A stretch of DNA of 64,000 nt from Mycolicibacterium moriokaense. GTDB taxonomy: Bacteria; Actinomycetota; Actinomycetes; Mycobacteriales; Mycobacteriaceae. The stretch is from positions 4,712,001-4,776,000 of the forward strand of contig NZ_AP022560.1 in NCBI RefSeq assembly GCF_010726085.1. The letters are read 5' to 3'. This document shows positions 47,387 through 56,129 of the stretch, piece by piece; within the stretch, counting starts at the first letter, position 1, and each line of letters starts with the position of its first letter. The notes below the pieces were generated by a model. That model was not told the DNA's origin, ran no database searches, and worked only from the letters and a program-made list of their open reading frames with translations. The translations under genes were made by a program, and so were the position numbers.

Positions 47387-48325
47387 ATGACCAGGAACCG
47401 CTCTGATTCACTCGCCGCCGGGGGGCTCAACTGGGACAGCTTGCCGTTGAAGCTGTTCGCTGGGGGAAACGCCAAGTTCTGGGATCCCGCCGATATCGAT
47501 TTCTCGCGTGACCGCGAGGACTGGGAGGGGTTGTCGGAGCTCGAACGGGACTGGGCGACCCGACTGTGCGCCCAGTTCATCGCCGGGGAGGAGGCGGTCA
47601 CCCAGGACATCCAGCCCTTCATGGCGGCCATGCGCGCCGAGGGCCGCCTCGGCGACGAGATGTATCTGACACAGTTCGCGTTCGAAGAGGCCAAGCACAC
47701 GCAGGTATTCCGCATGTGGCTCGACGCGGTCGGGATGACCGACGACCTGCAGCACTACCTGGACGGCCTGCCCGCGTACCGGCAGATGTTCTACGAAGAG
47801 CTGCCGAAGTCACTCAACGCGCTGGCGTCCGATCCCTCACCCGCGGCTCAAGTTCGCGCCTCGGCGACCTACAACCACATCATCGAAGGCATGATGGCGT
47901 TAACGGGATACTATGCGTGGCACCGCATTTGCGTGGACAACAACATTCTGCCGGGGATGCAGGAGTTGGTGCGCCGCATCGGCGATGACGAGCGCCGCCA
48001 CATGGCGTGGGGCACGTTCACGTGCCGGCGCCACGTCGCCGCCGACGACGCGAACTGGACGGTGTTCGAGAACCAGATGAACGAACTCATCCCGCTGGCA
48101 CTGAAAAACAACGACGACGCCTTCGCTCTTTACGACGAGATCCCCTTCGGCCTCACCATGGACGAGTTCGCGGCGTACGCGTCTGACAAGGGAATGCGTC
48201 GGCTGGGAACTATCAGCAGCGCGCGCGGGCGGGACCTCGCCGAGATCGATATCGACTATTCGCCGGTGCAGTTGGAGGACACGTTCGCCGATGAAGACCG
48301 CAAGTCGCTGGCCGCATCAGCCTGA
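47387..48325 (+). CDS. R2-like ligand-binding oxidase (R2lox, Mn/Fe)
   Basis: A 312-residue ferritin-like protein. The metal ligands of R2lox fall exactly at Glu68 (GEEAV), Glu101 and His104 (FEEAKHTQ), Glu167 (IIEGMM), and Glu202 and His205 ([10 protein letters not shown]). Val71 and Tyr162, which form the ether cross-link in R2lox, are present, as is Tyr175. R2lox proteins carry a Mn/Fe cofactor and bind a fatty-acid-like ligand; Mycobacterium tuberculosis Rv0233 is the reference. Their oxidase reaction is unknown. The gene is isolated and lies downstream of a CRP-like site in a leaderless promoter. Confidence 0.94.
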   Translation: MTRNRSDSLAAGGLNWDSLPLKLFAGGNAKFWDPADIDFSRDREDWEGLSELERDWATRLCAQFIAGEEAVTQDIQPFMAAMRAEGRLGDEMYLTQFAFEEAKHTQVFRMWLDAVGMTDDLQHYLDGLPAYRQMFYEELPKSLNALASDPSPAAQVRASATYNHIIEGMMALTGYYAWHRICVDNNILPGMQELVRRIGDDERRHMAWGTFTCRRHVAADDANWTVFENQMNELIPLALKNNDDAFALYDEIPFGLTMDEFAAYASDKGMRRLGTISSARGRDLAEIDIDYSPVQLEDTFADEDRKSLAASA

Positions 48326-48387
48326 CACACGCGCCCGGCCGCGGCACCCGGCCTAGCCTGCCGGCCCGCCGGGCAGAATGCCGTAGT

Positions 48388-48469
48388 TGCCAACCTCGTG
48401 GCGACATTGTCGCTCAACTACTACGCGGCGGCCACGAAGGTGCGCGACATTGTCGCGCGGAGGTTGGCA
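48388..48469. terminator. Nested palindromic element between convergent genes
   Basis: Outer arms TGCCAACCTC (48388-48397) and GAGGTTGGCA (48460-48469) enclose inner near-palindromes GCGACATTGTCGC at 48401-48413 and 48444-48456. The inner pair is both a direct and an inverted repeat around a 30-nt loop. It lies between the convergent R2lox and DUF35 genes and probably folds as a bidirectional terminator, though the length and structure are unusual for one. Confidence 0.65.
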
Positions 48470-48479
48470 CAGCGCATAG

Positions 48480-48914
48480 TCAGTCCCTCGGCGCGAACAC
48501 CGGCACGTACACGGTCTCGGCGCCCACCTCCTGCCGTTCGAAGCGCACTTCGACGGGGAGACCGATGCGAACCGAGTCCGGTTCGCAGTCAACGATGTTC
48601 GATGCGATGCGTAGATCGTGCTGCTCGTCCAACTCGACGATCGCAATCACGTACGGCACGGGTACGTCCGGGTTGAACGGCTGATGGTTGACGGTGTAGG
48701 TGAACACCGTCCCGCGGCCGGACACCGGGCGGGCCTCCAGCACGCCGTCGCAGTCGGGACAGTCGGCGGCCGACGGATTCACCCATACGCCACACGGCAC
48801 GCAGAAGGGGATCAGCAGCCGTCCGTCTGCTCCTGCCGTCCAGAACGCCCGGTTGTGGTCGTTGAGCGCGGGCAACATCCGCCCCGGGACAGTGGGCGGG
48901 GCGTCGTCGGACAT
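48480..48914 (-). CDS. DUF35 OB-fold/zinc-ribbon protein
   Basis: A 144-residue DUF35 protein. The N-terminal helix (MLPALNDHNRAFWTAGADGRLLI) is followed by the zinc ribbon CVPCGVWVNPSAADCPDC, then the OB fold (VSGRGTVFTYTVNHQPFNP, PYVIAIVELDEQHDLRIASN). It is divergent from a thiolase-fold gene over 47 bp, so the two probably form a complex like the DUF35/Ltp2-type pair at 10744 and 12729. ATG 48914 is used; an upstream ATG 48923 is less like the family. Confidence 0.86.
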   Translation of the reverse strand: MSDDAPPTVPGRMLPALNDHNRAFWTAGADGRLLIPFCVPCGVWVNPSAADCPDCDGVLEARPVSGRGTVFTYTVNHQPFNPDVPVPYVIAIVELDEQHDLRIASNIVDCEPDSVRIGLPVEVRFERQEVGAETVYVPVFAPRD

Positions 48915-48961
48915 GCAAAGCAAAGTACATTCCTATCGGCTGTCACTACAAAAATAGACGG

Positions 48962-50164
48962 ATGGTGCCGATGAGCCACTTCGAGAAGGACACGATCGTC
49001 AGCGGCCTCGGCATCTCCCAGATCGGCCGTCGGACCGGGATTCCCGGCCTGGAGCTGAGCATGGAGGCGGTCCGCGCCGCGATCGCCGATGCCGGACTCA
49101 CACCCGACGATATCGACGGGATCGCGACGTTCGGCGACACGTTGCCCTCCGAAATCGTTGCTGCGCTTGGCAATCAAGCCACCGATGTCGGGGTGGGCTT
49201 CGGTACCGGCGGGGTGCTCACGCCGTTCATGTCGGCTCTGGTCGCGGTTTCGGAGAAGCGGGCGCGGCATGTGCTTGTCTATCGGACGGTGCAGATGCTG
49301 GGCGGGGCGATGACCGATGGGCCCGCCTCGCCGTTGCTCGGCCCGCTGGCCAACCCGCCCGTCGAGCCGCGACTGCCCGGTACGCGACGCAAGCTCAAGC
49401 CGTTCGAGGACATCGACGCGCTGCTGGCGGCCCATGCGTATTCGGCGGCGAACTGGGTGGCCATGCACTGCCAGCGCCACATGGCGTTGTACGGGACGAC
49501 CAAGGAACAGCTGGGCTGGCTGGCGATCAACAGCAGGCGCAATGCCGGGCTGAACCCTCTTGCGGCGTTTCGCGAGCCGATGACCATGGACGACTATCTG
49601 AGCGCGCGCCCGATTTCGACGCCGCTCGGCCTATTGGACTGCGACATCCCGGTCGACGGCGCCATCGCCTTTGTGGTCTCGCACGCCGATTACGCGGCGG
49701 ACTGCCCGACTCCCGCGGTCAGGGTCGAGGCGGTCGGGGGCACCTACGGTTCGGGCGGATGGTTTCATCGCGACGACTTTCCGAAGATGGCGTCGGTCGA
49801 AGCCGCCGTCGCGATGTGGTCGCGCACAGACCTGAAGCCGTCAGATGTGGATGTCGCCGAAATCTATGACGGCTTCACGTTTCTCACGCTCGCGTGGCTG
49901 GAGGCGCTGGGTTTCTGCGGCGACGGCGAGTCGGGACCGTTCATCGAGGGCGCGACGCGGATCGCGCTCGACGGAGAACTGCCGCTCAACACATATGGGG
50001 GCCAACTGTCGGCGGGACGCCTGCACGGTTACTGGTTGTTGCACGAGGCCTGCCTCCAATTGCGAGGGCAGGCCGGCGACCGTCAACTCACGCGACGGCC
50101 CGAGGTGGCGATCGCCGCCGCAGGTGGCGGCCCGATCGCGGGCTGCATGGTCCTGACGCGCTGA
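48962..50164 (+). CDS. Thiolase-fold lipid-transfer-type protein, second copy
   Basis: A 400-residue thiolase-superfamily protein. DTIVSGLGISQIGRRTGIPGLELSMEAVRAAIADAGL is the start of the first thiolase repeat. CQRHMALYGTTKEQLGWLAI, VDGAIAFVVSHADYA, and EIYDGFTFLTLAWLEALGFCG follow. A tyrosine is kept at EIYDGFT, but the second aldolase-type tyrosine found in the 12729 protein (GEAYIHG) is replaced: this protein reads SAGRLHGYW. It may therefore catalyse a different C-C cleavage. Its DUF35 partner is the divergent gene at 48480-48914. ATG 48962 is used; ATG 48971 also fits. Confidence 0.86.
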   Translation: MVPMSHFEKDTIVSGLGISQIGRRTGIPGLELSMEAVRAAIADAGLTPDDIDGIATFGDTLPSEIVAALGNQATDVGVGFGTGGVLTPFMSALVAVSEKRARHVLVYRTVQMLGGAMTDGPASPLLGPLANPPVEPRLPGTRRKLKPFEDIDALLAAHAYSAANWVAMHCQRHMALYGTTKEQLGWLAINSRRNAGLNPLAAFREPMTMDDYLSARPISTPLGLLDCDIPVDGAIAFVVSHADYAADCPTPAVRVEAVGGTYGSGGWFHRDDFPKMASVEAAVAMWSRTDLKPSDVDVAEIYDGFTFLTLAWLEALGFCGDGESGPFIEGATRIALDGELPLNTYGGQLSAGRLHGYWLLHEACLQLRGQAGDRQLTRRPEVAIAAAGGGPIAGCMVLTR

Positions 50165-50174
50165 GCGCTGCGAA

Positions 50175-50708
50175 CTAGGCAACGACTTCCTCGAGGAAGT
50201 CGATCGCCCGTGCGACGTCGTCGGTCACGAAAACCAGATCGTCGAGGGGCACCGGCAGGAAGCCCTCCTCCTCCATCCGGTGAAGCTGAAGTACTAGCCC
50301 GTCGTAGAAGCCGGCCGTGTTCAGCAGCACCACCGGCTTGTCATGCAGGCCGTGCTTGCGGAGTTCGAGGATCTCGGTTGCCTCGTCGAGCGTCCCCAGC
50401 CCACCTGCCATGACCACGACGGCGTCGGAATGCCTCAGCAACAACGCTTTTCGCTGGGCGAGATCCGAGGCGAACACCATCTCGTCGGCGTGCGTTCTCG
50501 CCTTATCCCGCAGAAGCTCCACCGATATCCCGACGAGCCGTCCACCGGTCTCCTGCACTCCGTCAGCGACGACCTTCATCAGCCCCGTATCGGATCCGCC
50601 CCACACCAACGTGTGACCGGCCCGTCCGAGGCCTTCGGCGAAGTCGCGCGCCGGCCGCGTATAACGCTGGTCGAGATCGGCTGCCGACAGAAATATGCAA
50701 ACGTTCAT
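50175..50708 (-). CDS. LOG-family (lysine-decarboxylase-like) phosphoribohydrolase-type protein
   Basis: A 177-residue Rossmann-like protein of the LOG/TIGR00730 family, whose characterised members release cytokinin bases or hydrolyse nucleotide monophosphates. GRAGHTLVWGGSDTGLMKVVADG is the N-terminal block. QRKALLLRHSDAVVVMAGGLGTLDEATEIL contains the motif PGGxGTxxE, but with alanine in place of proline (AGGLGTLDE). The catalytic Glu and the arginine are conserved. Length is short but normal for the family. It faces the thiolase convergently and precedes an epimerase-like gene. Confidence 0.85.
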   Translation of the reverse strand: MNVCIFLSAADLDQRYTRPARDFAEGLGRAGHTLVWGGSDTGLMKVVADGVQETGGRLVGISVELLRDKARTHADEMVFASDLAQRKALLLRHSDAVVVMAGGLGTLDEATEILELRKHGLHDKPVVLLNTAGFYDGLVLQLHRMEEEGFLPVPLDDLVFVTDDVARAIDFLEEVVA

Positions 50709-50711
50709 GGA

Positions 50712-51299
50712 TCAGTCGACTACGGTCAGGATTCCTGACGGCGCGTCGAGAGCTTCGACGGTCCGAGCGGCAGCGGTGTCGATGTGCACCCTTGGCGCTG
50801 AGGGCAATTCACCTTCGTAGTACGTACCCGGACCATAGAACGCACCGTAGCGGAGCACGACACCGTTCATCCCGAGCACAGCCTGTTCGAGGTAGCTCAC
50901 CGCATCGGCACCCGGGCCAGGATCCGTGGTCCACGCGATACTTTGCGCGATGATGCGCGCATGGCTCAAACCGTTCATCGCGTCGATGAGGTTGCGTGTG
51001 CCCTCCTCGCGGATCCGGGCATTGAGCAACTGAGCCGTTGGGATGTCCTCGAATGCATCAGGCAGGTCGGTCAGCTCATGCAGAACCACGTCGGGTGAGA
51101 ACGACTTCACGGCGTCAGCGAGGCCTGCGCGATTGAAGACGTCGCAGATGATGGGCTCAGCGCCGATCGATGACAGCCATTTCGCCTTATGGGGCGTTCT
51201 CGTCATCGCGCCGACGCTGTGGCCTGCACTAACCAACAGCGGGACGAGTCGGCTGCCGATGACGCCGGTGGCCCCTGCCAGGAATATGCGTTCGGTCAT
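50712..51299 (-). CDS. Short NAD-dependent epimerase/reductase-like protein
   Basis: A 195-residue protein. [36 protein letters not shown] is the Rossmann start of atypical SDRs. [16 protein letters not shown] and [17 protein letters not shown] are epimerase-family blocks. The usual YxxxK catalytic motif is not evident ([11 protein letters not shown] in its region). It is shorter than full epimerases (about 300 residues), lacking most of the C-terminal substrate domain, so it may be a reduced family or partial. I start at ATG 51299; ATG 51320 is possible. The LOG gene follows 4 bp after its stop. Confidence 0.75.
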   Translation of the reverse strand: MTERIFLAGATGVIGSRLVPLLVSAGHSVGAMTRTPHKAKWLSSIGAEPIICDVFNRAGLADAVKSFSPDVVLHELTDLPDAFEDIPTAQLLNARIREEGTRNLIDAMNGLSHARIIAQSIAWTTDPGPGADAVSYLEQAVLGMNGVVLRYGAFYGPGTYYEGELPSAPRVHIDTAAARTVEALDAPSGILTVVD

Positions 51300-51341
51300 C
51301 GCACCGCCTCCTGTGTCCAATCTGGATCAATTCCAGCTACA

Positions 51342-51366
51342 CCAATCGACGCTACCCATCGATTGG
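51342..51366. repeat. Inverted repeat upstream of the nitrilase
   Basis: CCAATCGA (51342-51349) and TCGATTGG (51359-51366) form an 8-bp stem with a 9-nt loop in the 215-bp region between the epimerase-like gene and the nitrilase. It may be an operator or attenuator; nothing else in that gap looks like a gene. Confidence 0.4.
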
Positions 51367-51514
51367 CCATGGTGTGCGGGCCATTTATGGCGTGCTTTCG
51401 TGGGCCATTGGCAGCAGCTGCAGGTCCGCTAGGTATGCACAACTAAACTCAGGAATACGTTCCGACGCGGTTCGCTTGCACCTGACAACAGTGAATATCG
51501 GAAAGGTGAAGGCC

Positions 51515-52471
51515 ATGACTGTCGTCAAAGCCGCTGCGGTACAACTCAGTCCCGTCCTCTACAGCCGGGAGGGCACCGTCCAGAAGGTCGTCGCCAAGAT
51601 CGCCGAACTCGGTGACCAGGGCGTGCAGTTTGCCACCTTCCCGGAGGCGATCGTGCCCTACTACCCGTACTTCACTTTCCTGCAGCCTCCGTTCGAACTC
51701 GCCCCTCAGCATCTACGCCTGCTCGACCAGGCCGTGACCATCCCGTCCGTGTCGACGGACGCGATCGCCGATGCCGCGAGATCGGCCGGCGTCGTGGTGT
51801 CCATCGGTGTCAACGAACGTGACGGCGGCACGCTGTACAACACGCAACTCTTGTTCGATGCCGACGGCGCACTGCTTCAACGGCGCCGCAAACTCACACC
51901 CACTTACCACGAAAAAATCCTCTGGGGCCAGGGCGACGCCTCCGGCCTACGCGCGGTCGACAGTGCAGTCGGACGAATCGGGCAATTGGCGTGCTGGGAG
52001 CACTATCACCCGCTGTTCCGGTACGCGTTGATCGCCGACGGCGAGCAGATCCACTCGTCGATGTTCCCTGGATCGTTCGGCGGACCGATCTTCGCCGATC
52101 AGACCGAGATCGCTGTTCGCAACCACGCCCTCGAGTCGGGAAGCTTCGTCGTCAACGCCACCGGGTGGCTCGACGCCGACCAGCGGGCTCAGATCGTCGC
52201 GGATACGGGCGGACCCGTCGGTCCGATCTCGGCGGGATCGTTCACCGCGATCGTGTCGCCGCTAGGTGAATTACTCACGGAGCCATTGGTTTCCGGAGAA
52301 GGTGAGGTGATTGCCGATCTCGACTTTTCCTTGATCGATCAACGGAAGTCGAAGATGGACGCCCGCGGGCACTACGGCCGCCCGGAGCTGCTCAGCCTGA
52401 TGATCAACCGCAGCCCCGCACCTTACACACACGACATCAACATCGAGGAGGACGATCATGTCCGCATCTGA
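51515..52471 (+). CDS. Nitrilase-family carbon-nitrogen hydrolase
   Basis: A 318-residue nitrilase-superfamily protein. The Glu-Lys-Cys triad is present: [13 protein letters not shown] (Glu44), [17 protein letters not shown] (Lys) and [15 protein letters not shown] (Cys). CWEHYHPL and the following HSSMFPGSF are typical of true nitrile-hydrolysing members rather than amidases, so hydrolysis of a nitrile to acid and ammonia is likely. ATG 51515 follows GGAAAGGTGAAGG. The stop overlaps the DUF302 gene by 14 nt, so the two are co-translated. Confidence 0.9.
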   Translation: MTVVKAAAVQLSPVLYSREGTVQKVVAKIAELGDQGVQFATFPEAIVPYYPYFTFLQPPFELAPQHLRLLDQAVTIPSVSTDAIADAARSAGVVVSIGVNERDGGTLYNTQLLFDADGALLQRRRKLTPTYHEKILWGQGDASGLRAVDSAVGRIGQLACWEHYHPLFRYALIADGEQIHSSMFPGSFGGPIFADQTEIAVRNHALESGSFVVNATGWLDADQRAQIVADTGGPVGPISAGSFTAIVSPLGELLTEPLVSGEGEVIADLDFSLIDQRKSKMDARGHYGRPELLSLMINRSPAPYTHDINIEEDDHVRI

Positions 52472-52961
52472 GCCGCAAGCAACCCCCTTCGACGGCGTCC
52501 GCCTTCGCTTCGACAGCACCAAGAGTTACGACAACCTCGTCGAGGCGGTGCTGGCCGATGTCGGCCACGAACCCGTGCCGATCGACGACATCGGGCAGCG
52601 CTTCGCAAGCTGGGAGTCCTACGAGCACGAGGTACAGAAGCACGTCGGCCCAGGCGGTTTCATGTTGTTCGGTTCGCTGAATCACGGCGGGTGGATCGCC
52701 AAAACCGGCATCCACCGAAAGGTGCTGCGTCTCATCATCGGAAATCCGTTGATAGCGATCACCATGATTCGCCACGACGTGACCGCGGGGCTGTTCGCGC
52801 CGGTCGAACTCCTGCTGACCGACGAGGAGAACGGCAGCGCACTGACCTACGTCGTGCCGTCGTCCCTCATGGTCGTCGAACCCAATCCACCGTTGCTCGC
52901 CGCCGCGCAGGAACTCGACGTCAAGCTCGCCGCACTCGCCGCGAAGGTCACTGGGGCCTAA
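52458..52961 (+). CDS. DUF302-domain protein
   Basis: A 167-residue protein. [23 protein letters not shown] at the start, then [31 protein letters not shown], and [26 protein letters not shown] match the DUF302 pattern. The function of DUF302 is not established; a ligand-binding or dimeric alpha-beta role is assumed. Its start lies inside the nitrilase 3' end, so the two are translationally coupled, which suggests they act together. No signal peptide is seen. Confidence 0.82.
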   Translation: MSASEPQATPFDGVRLRFDSTKSYDNLVEAVLADVGHEPVPIDDIGQRFASWESYEHEVQKHVGPGGFMLFGSLNHGGWIAKTGIHRKVLRLIIGNPLIAITMIRHDVTAGLFAPVELLLTDEENGSALTYVVPSSLMVVEPNPPLLAAAQELDVKLAALAAKVTGA

Positions 52962-52971
52962 TCAAGGAGGA

Positions 52972-53802
52972 CTAACCGAGCTTCGCGATGTCCACCGCCA
53001 ACTGGTCCAGCCGTCGAAGCGTCTCGTCGCGCGGCTCCGTCGGAAGTTCCACCACGACCCGCTCGACGCCGAGAGATGCGTAGCCGGCGAAGGAATCCAC
53101 CGACTGCGAGCCGAGCTGACTGACCGTCACCGGCACGTCCTGGCCCGTGACGGCACGCAGCTCCTCGAGTTGCCCGGCGAGCACGTCCGGAGACGGGGCG
53201 ATCGCCATCCAGCCGGCCTGCAGTCGCGCGATGCGCCGAAACGCCGCCGGTCCCCCGCCACCGATGTACAGCGGCGGATACGGCTTCGTCACCGGCTTGG
53301 GCCAGCAGAAGATCGGGTCGAAATCGACGAATTCACCGTGGTATTCGGCTTCGTCCTGCGTCCAGATGTTGATCATCGCATCCAGCCGCTCGTCGGCCAC
53401 CCGGCCGCGCACGGCGGGATCGACTCCGTGATTCGCGATTTCCTGACGGTTCCAGCCAACCCCTACGCCGAAGACGAACCGGCCCGCCGAAACGAGGTCG
53501 AGCGACGCGACCTCCTTGGCGGTGATGATCGGATCACGCTGCGGGATCAGGGCGATACACGTACCGAGCAACAGCGTCTCGGTCGCACCCGCGGCGGCCG
53601 TCAAGACGATGAACGGATCCAGGGTGCGGTAGTACTTCGGCGGTATCGGGCCACCCGCCGGATACGGGCTCGGGTTCTTGACCGGGATGTGCGTGTGTTC
53701 GGCCAGGAACAGCGACTCGATGCCCCGCTCCTCGACAGCTGCTCCGAGGTCGGCAGCGCCGATTCCTTGGTCGGTCACGAACGTCAAGACCCCAACCCGC
53801 AT
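52972..53802 (-). CDS. LLM-class F420-dependent oxidoreductase
   Basis: A 276-residue luciferase-like protein. MRVGVLTFVTDQGIGAADLGAAVEERGIESLFLAEHTHIPV is the family start. LLGTCIALIPQRDPIITAKEVASLDLVSAGRFVFGVGVGWNRQEI is the cofactor block. YPPLYIGGGGPAAFRRIARLQAGW carries the glycine-rich loop. ATG 53802 is preceded by AGGGAG. It is the last gene of the operon that begins with the Rieske oxygenase. It may use F420, as related TIGR03619 proteins do, but the substrate is unknown. Confidence 0.88.
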   Translation of the reverse strand: MRVGVLTFVTDQGIGAADLGAAVEERGIESLFLAEHTHIPVKNPSPYPAGGPIPPKYYRTLDPFIVLTAAAGATETLLLGTCIALIPQRDPIITAKEVASLDLVSAGRFVFGVGVGWNRQEIANHGVDPAVRGRVADERLDAMINIWTQDEAEYHGEFVDFDPIFCWPKPVTKPYPPLYIGGGGPAAFRRIARLQAGWMAIAPSPDVLAGQLEELRAVTGQDVPVTVSQLGSQSVDSFAGYASLGVERVVVELPTEPRDETLRRLDQLAVDIAKLG

Positions 53803-53836
53803 GTCGCTCCCTTGTCTGCCGCAGAACGGCGCCAGT

Positions 53837-54436
53837 TTAGGGCGACGGTGGACGCGGATTGGGTAGTTTGGCGCTACCCGGAGGTGGCGTGAGAGCCCAG
53901 GTGTCGCACGCGATCGCCAGCATCGCGTAGGTGCCGACGACGAAGATGAGCTCCATCGCCTGGGGTGTGCCGAACTCGTCGACAAGGCGTTCCCAGGTCC
54001 GCGGCGCGGCGCGCCCGTCGGCGAGCAGTTCGTCGGTTGCCTCGAGCACCAACCGGTCCGGACCCTCGAACCCGTCGTTGCCCTGAGCAAGACGCGCGAT
54101 GTCCGCCTCGGACAGACCTCCGGCGATCGCGACTCTGACGTGCTCGCCCCAAAAGAACGCCGATCGCCGGGTATGGGCCAACCGGAGGATCGCGAGCTCA
54201 CGCAGGCGCAGCGGCAGCTCCCCGCGTTGCAGCAGAAACGCGTTGTAGGCCAGGAACTCCCGGGCCATCGCCGGATGGCGGACCAGCACCCCGAGGATGT
54301 CGAACTTCAACGGGTCACGGGCGCTGCCGGAGCCGGCACGCGGTACGTCGTCACCCGGTATCCCGAACAACGCGCCGACGGCCGCGTACTCGTCGTCACC
54401 CCACTCGTCCGCGCTAAGCGGGCGCAGCAGCGTCAT
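53837..54436 (-). CDS. Carboxymuconolactone-decarboxylase-family protein
   Basis: A 199-residue helical protein of the CMD/AhpD-like family. LPLRLRELAILRLAHTRRSAFFWGEHVRVAIAGGLSEADIARLAQG is the core. The CxxC or Cys-His pairs of AhpD are absent. It is longer at the N terminus than the minimal domain (residues 1-60 hold MTLLRPLSADEWGDD). ATG 54436 overlaps the stop of the LLM gene (ATGA). These proteins often accompany ring-cleavage or lactone steps; the exact reaction is inferred only from the family. Confidence 0.85.
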   Translation of the reverse strand: MTLLRPLSADEWGDDEYAAVGALFGIPGDDVPRAGSGSARDPLKFDILGVLVRHPAMAREFLAYNAFLLQRGELPLRLRELAILRLAHTRRSAFFWGEHVRVAIAGGLSEADIARLAQGNDGFEGPDRLVLEATDELLADGRAAPRTWERLVDEFGTPQAMELIFVVGTYAMLAIACDTWALTPPPGSAKLPNPRPPSP

Positions 54437-55296
54437 GTCTCTCCGTCCAGTCCGTGCAACTCGGCCAACGCGTGGATCTGTTCGAGGTAGTGCCCGCACG
54501 ACCTGTGCACGAAGTGGGCGAAGACGGTCGTCGTGCCGGCGGCGGCCATCTTCTCCAGTGTCGCCTCGACCGCCGCGGGATTTCCCACCGGATCCAGCGG
54601 CCTCTCCGGCGGTAGGACCACTTCGAAGCCGGGCGGGACATCGCGGTCCTTCAGCCACTCGGCGGCGGTGTCGATCGGCACGGCGAACGGGCTCCACCCG
54701 TCGGCGAGCGTGAGCGCCCGTCGCAGCGACCGTTTCGTGCGGCCGCCGACCCAGATCGGCATATGTGGTTGTAGCGCACAGGGATCGACGGTTAGACCAC
54801 TGAACGAGTAGAAATCGCCGTCGTATGCGGGTTCTTTCGTCGGCAGCGCAGCGCGCAGCGCCCGCAGGGCATCGTCGCCGCGCGCCCCGCGGTCCTCGAA
54901 CGGTGCACCGAGCAGATCGAACTCCTCGCGCAGCGATCCGACACCTACGCCGAGGATCACCCGCCCCTTGCTGACATGATCCAGTGTGCCGTAACGCTTT
55001 ACGACAGCCAGCGGATGGTGATACCCGAGCACCAGCGTCATGGTCGCCAGTCTGATCCGCTCGGTGCGAGCCGCGATGTAGCCGAACGTGGCCAGCGGAT
55101 CCCAGTAGCGTGCGCCGCGCCGGCCGGCCTCCGACGAGGGGATGCCGATGTGTTCGCTGCACGTCAGGTGGTAGTACCCGAGCCGATCCGCCGCCTCGGC
55201 GACCCGACCGATGTCCTCGATCGTGGCGTCGCGCTCCCACGTCAGGGCCGCACCGCCGACATTGGTGACCACCGGCGTCGCAATGCCGATCTTCAC
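54433..55296 (-). CDS. LLM-class F420-dependent oxidoreductase
   Basis: A 287-residue luciferase-like protein. KIGIATPVVTNVGGAALTWERDATIEDIGRVAEAADRLGYYHLTCSEHIGIP is the start. FGYIAARTERIRLATMTLVLGYHHPLAVVKRYGTLDHVSKGRVILGVGVGSLREEF is the cofactor block, and MPIWVGGRTKRSLRRAL the later one. The GTG start 55296 overlaps the stop of the TauD gene (GTGA). Its own stop overlaps the CMD start. Tight coupling on both sides supports a role in the same pathway as the two oxygenases. Confidence 0.9.
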   Translation of the reverse strand: MKIGIATPVVTNVGGAALTWERDATIEDIGRVAEAADRLGYYHLTCSEHIGIPSSEAGRRGARYWDPLATFGYIAARTERIRLATMTLVLGYHHPLAVVKRYGTLDHVSKGRVILGVGVGSLREEFDLLGAPFEDRGARGDDALRALRAALPTKEPAYDGDFYSFSGLTVDPCALQPHMPIWVGGRTKRSLRRALTLADGWSPFAVPIDTAAEWLKDRDVPPGFEVVLPPERPLDPVGNPAAVEATLEKMAAAGTTTVFAHFVHRSCGHYLEQIHALAELHGLDGET

Positions 55297-56123
55297 TGCA
55301 AAGGCTCTTCTCCCGCGAGGATCGTGCGGTGCATGAGGCGTCCGCTGTCGGCGGGATACTCCAGCACCCGGTGCATCGTGCCGGTGTTGTCCCACATCAG
55401 CAGGTCGCCGGGAACCCACTCGTGGCGGTAGACGTACTGCGGCTGGGTCGCCCAGTCACGCAGCCTTGCCAGTAGCGCGCGGCTTTCCTCCACCGGCATA
55501 CCGATCACGTAATCCGCTGTCGCGCCGAGCAGAAGGGACTTGCGGCCCGATCGATGCGTCCACACGAGCGGACAGGATTTCGTCGGCGACTTCTGCCAGA
55601 ACGTTATTTCCTCGTAGCTCATCTCGGGACGAACGTAGTACTGCGATCGCTCGGCGCTGTGGACCACGCGAAGGTCGGCGATGAGTTCCTTGTCGGTTTC
55701 CGGCAGATCGTCGTAGGCGGCGTAGGTGTTGCAGAACTCGGTGTCACCGCCCGTGTCGGACAGCTTGACGGCCCGCAACAGCGTCGCGAGATTCGGGTAG
55801 GGCTGCAGCGAACCGTCGAAGTGCCAGAACATCGAGCCCTTGAGGTATTCGGCGCGCTGGTTGACGTTCTCGTCGAGCGAGATCTTGTAAATGCCGCTCT
55901 CCCCCTCGTTTTCGGGAATGTCGCCGAGCGTTCTGGCGATCGCGACCTGCTGCTCGTCGGTGATGTCGAGCCCACGGAGGAAGACGACACCGCGCTGCTC
56001 GAGGATCGCGCGGATGTTGGCGGCCTCGGCGCCGCTGAGCAGCGTGTCGAGGTCGGTTCTGATCTCGCTGCCGATCCGCGGGGTGAGGTCTACGACGTCG
56101 AGTTGTGCAGAGGTGATTCCCAT
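55293..56123 (-). CDS. TauD/TfdA-family 2-oxoglutarate/Fe(II) dioxygenase
   Basis: A 276-residue dioxygenase. The iron-binding motif WHFDGS holds His101 and Asp103. The C-terminal LMWDNTGTMHRVLEYPADSGRLMHRT holds the third His and the arginine that binds 2-oxoglutarate. VVFLRGLDITDEQQVAIARTLGDI and GGDTEFCNTYAAYDDLP are family blocks. It would hydroxylate or cleave an aryloxy, sulfonate or similar substrate using 2-oxoglutarate. It sits 6 bp after the small unknown gene and is coupled to the LLM gene. Confidence 0.9.
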   Translation of the reverse strand: MGITSAQLDVVDLTPRIGSEIRTDLDTLLSGAEAANIRAILEQRGVVFLRGLDITDEQQVAIARTLGDIPENEGESGIYKISLDENVNQRAEYLKGSMFWHFDGSLQPYPNLATLLRAVKLSDTGGDTEFCNTYAAYDDLPETDKELIADLRVVHSAERSQYYVRPEMSYEEITFWQKSPTKSCPLVWTHRSGRKSLLLGATADYVIGMPVEESRALLARLRDWATQPQYVYRHEWVPGDLLMWDNTGTMHRVLEYPADSGRLMHRTILAGEEPLQ

Positions 56124-56129
56124 GGCGAG

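Noticed and set aside
54437..55240. N-terminal extension of the CMD-like frame over the LLM gene
   Set aside because: The extension has no family similarity and lies antiframe to a clear LLM gene; an ATG overlapping the LLM stop is the likely start.
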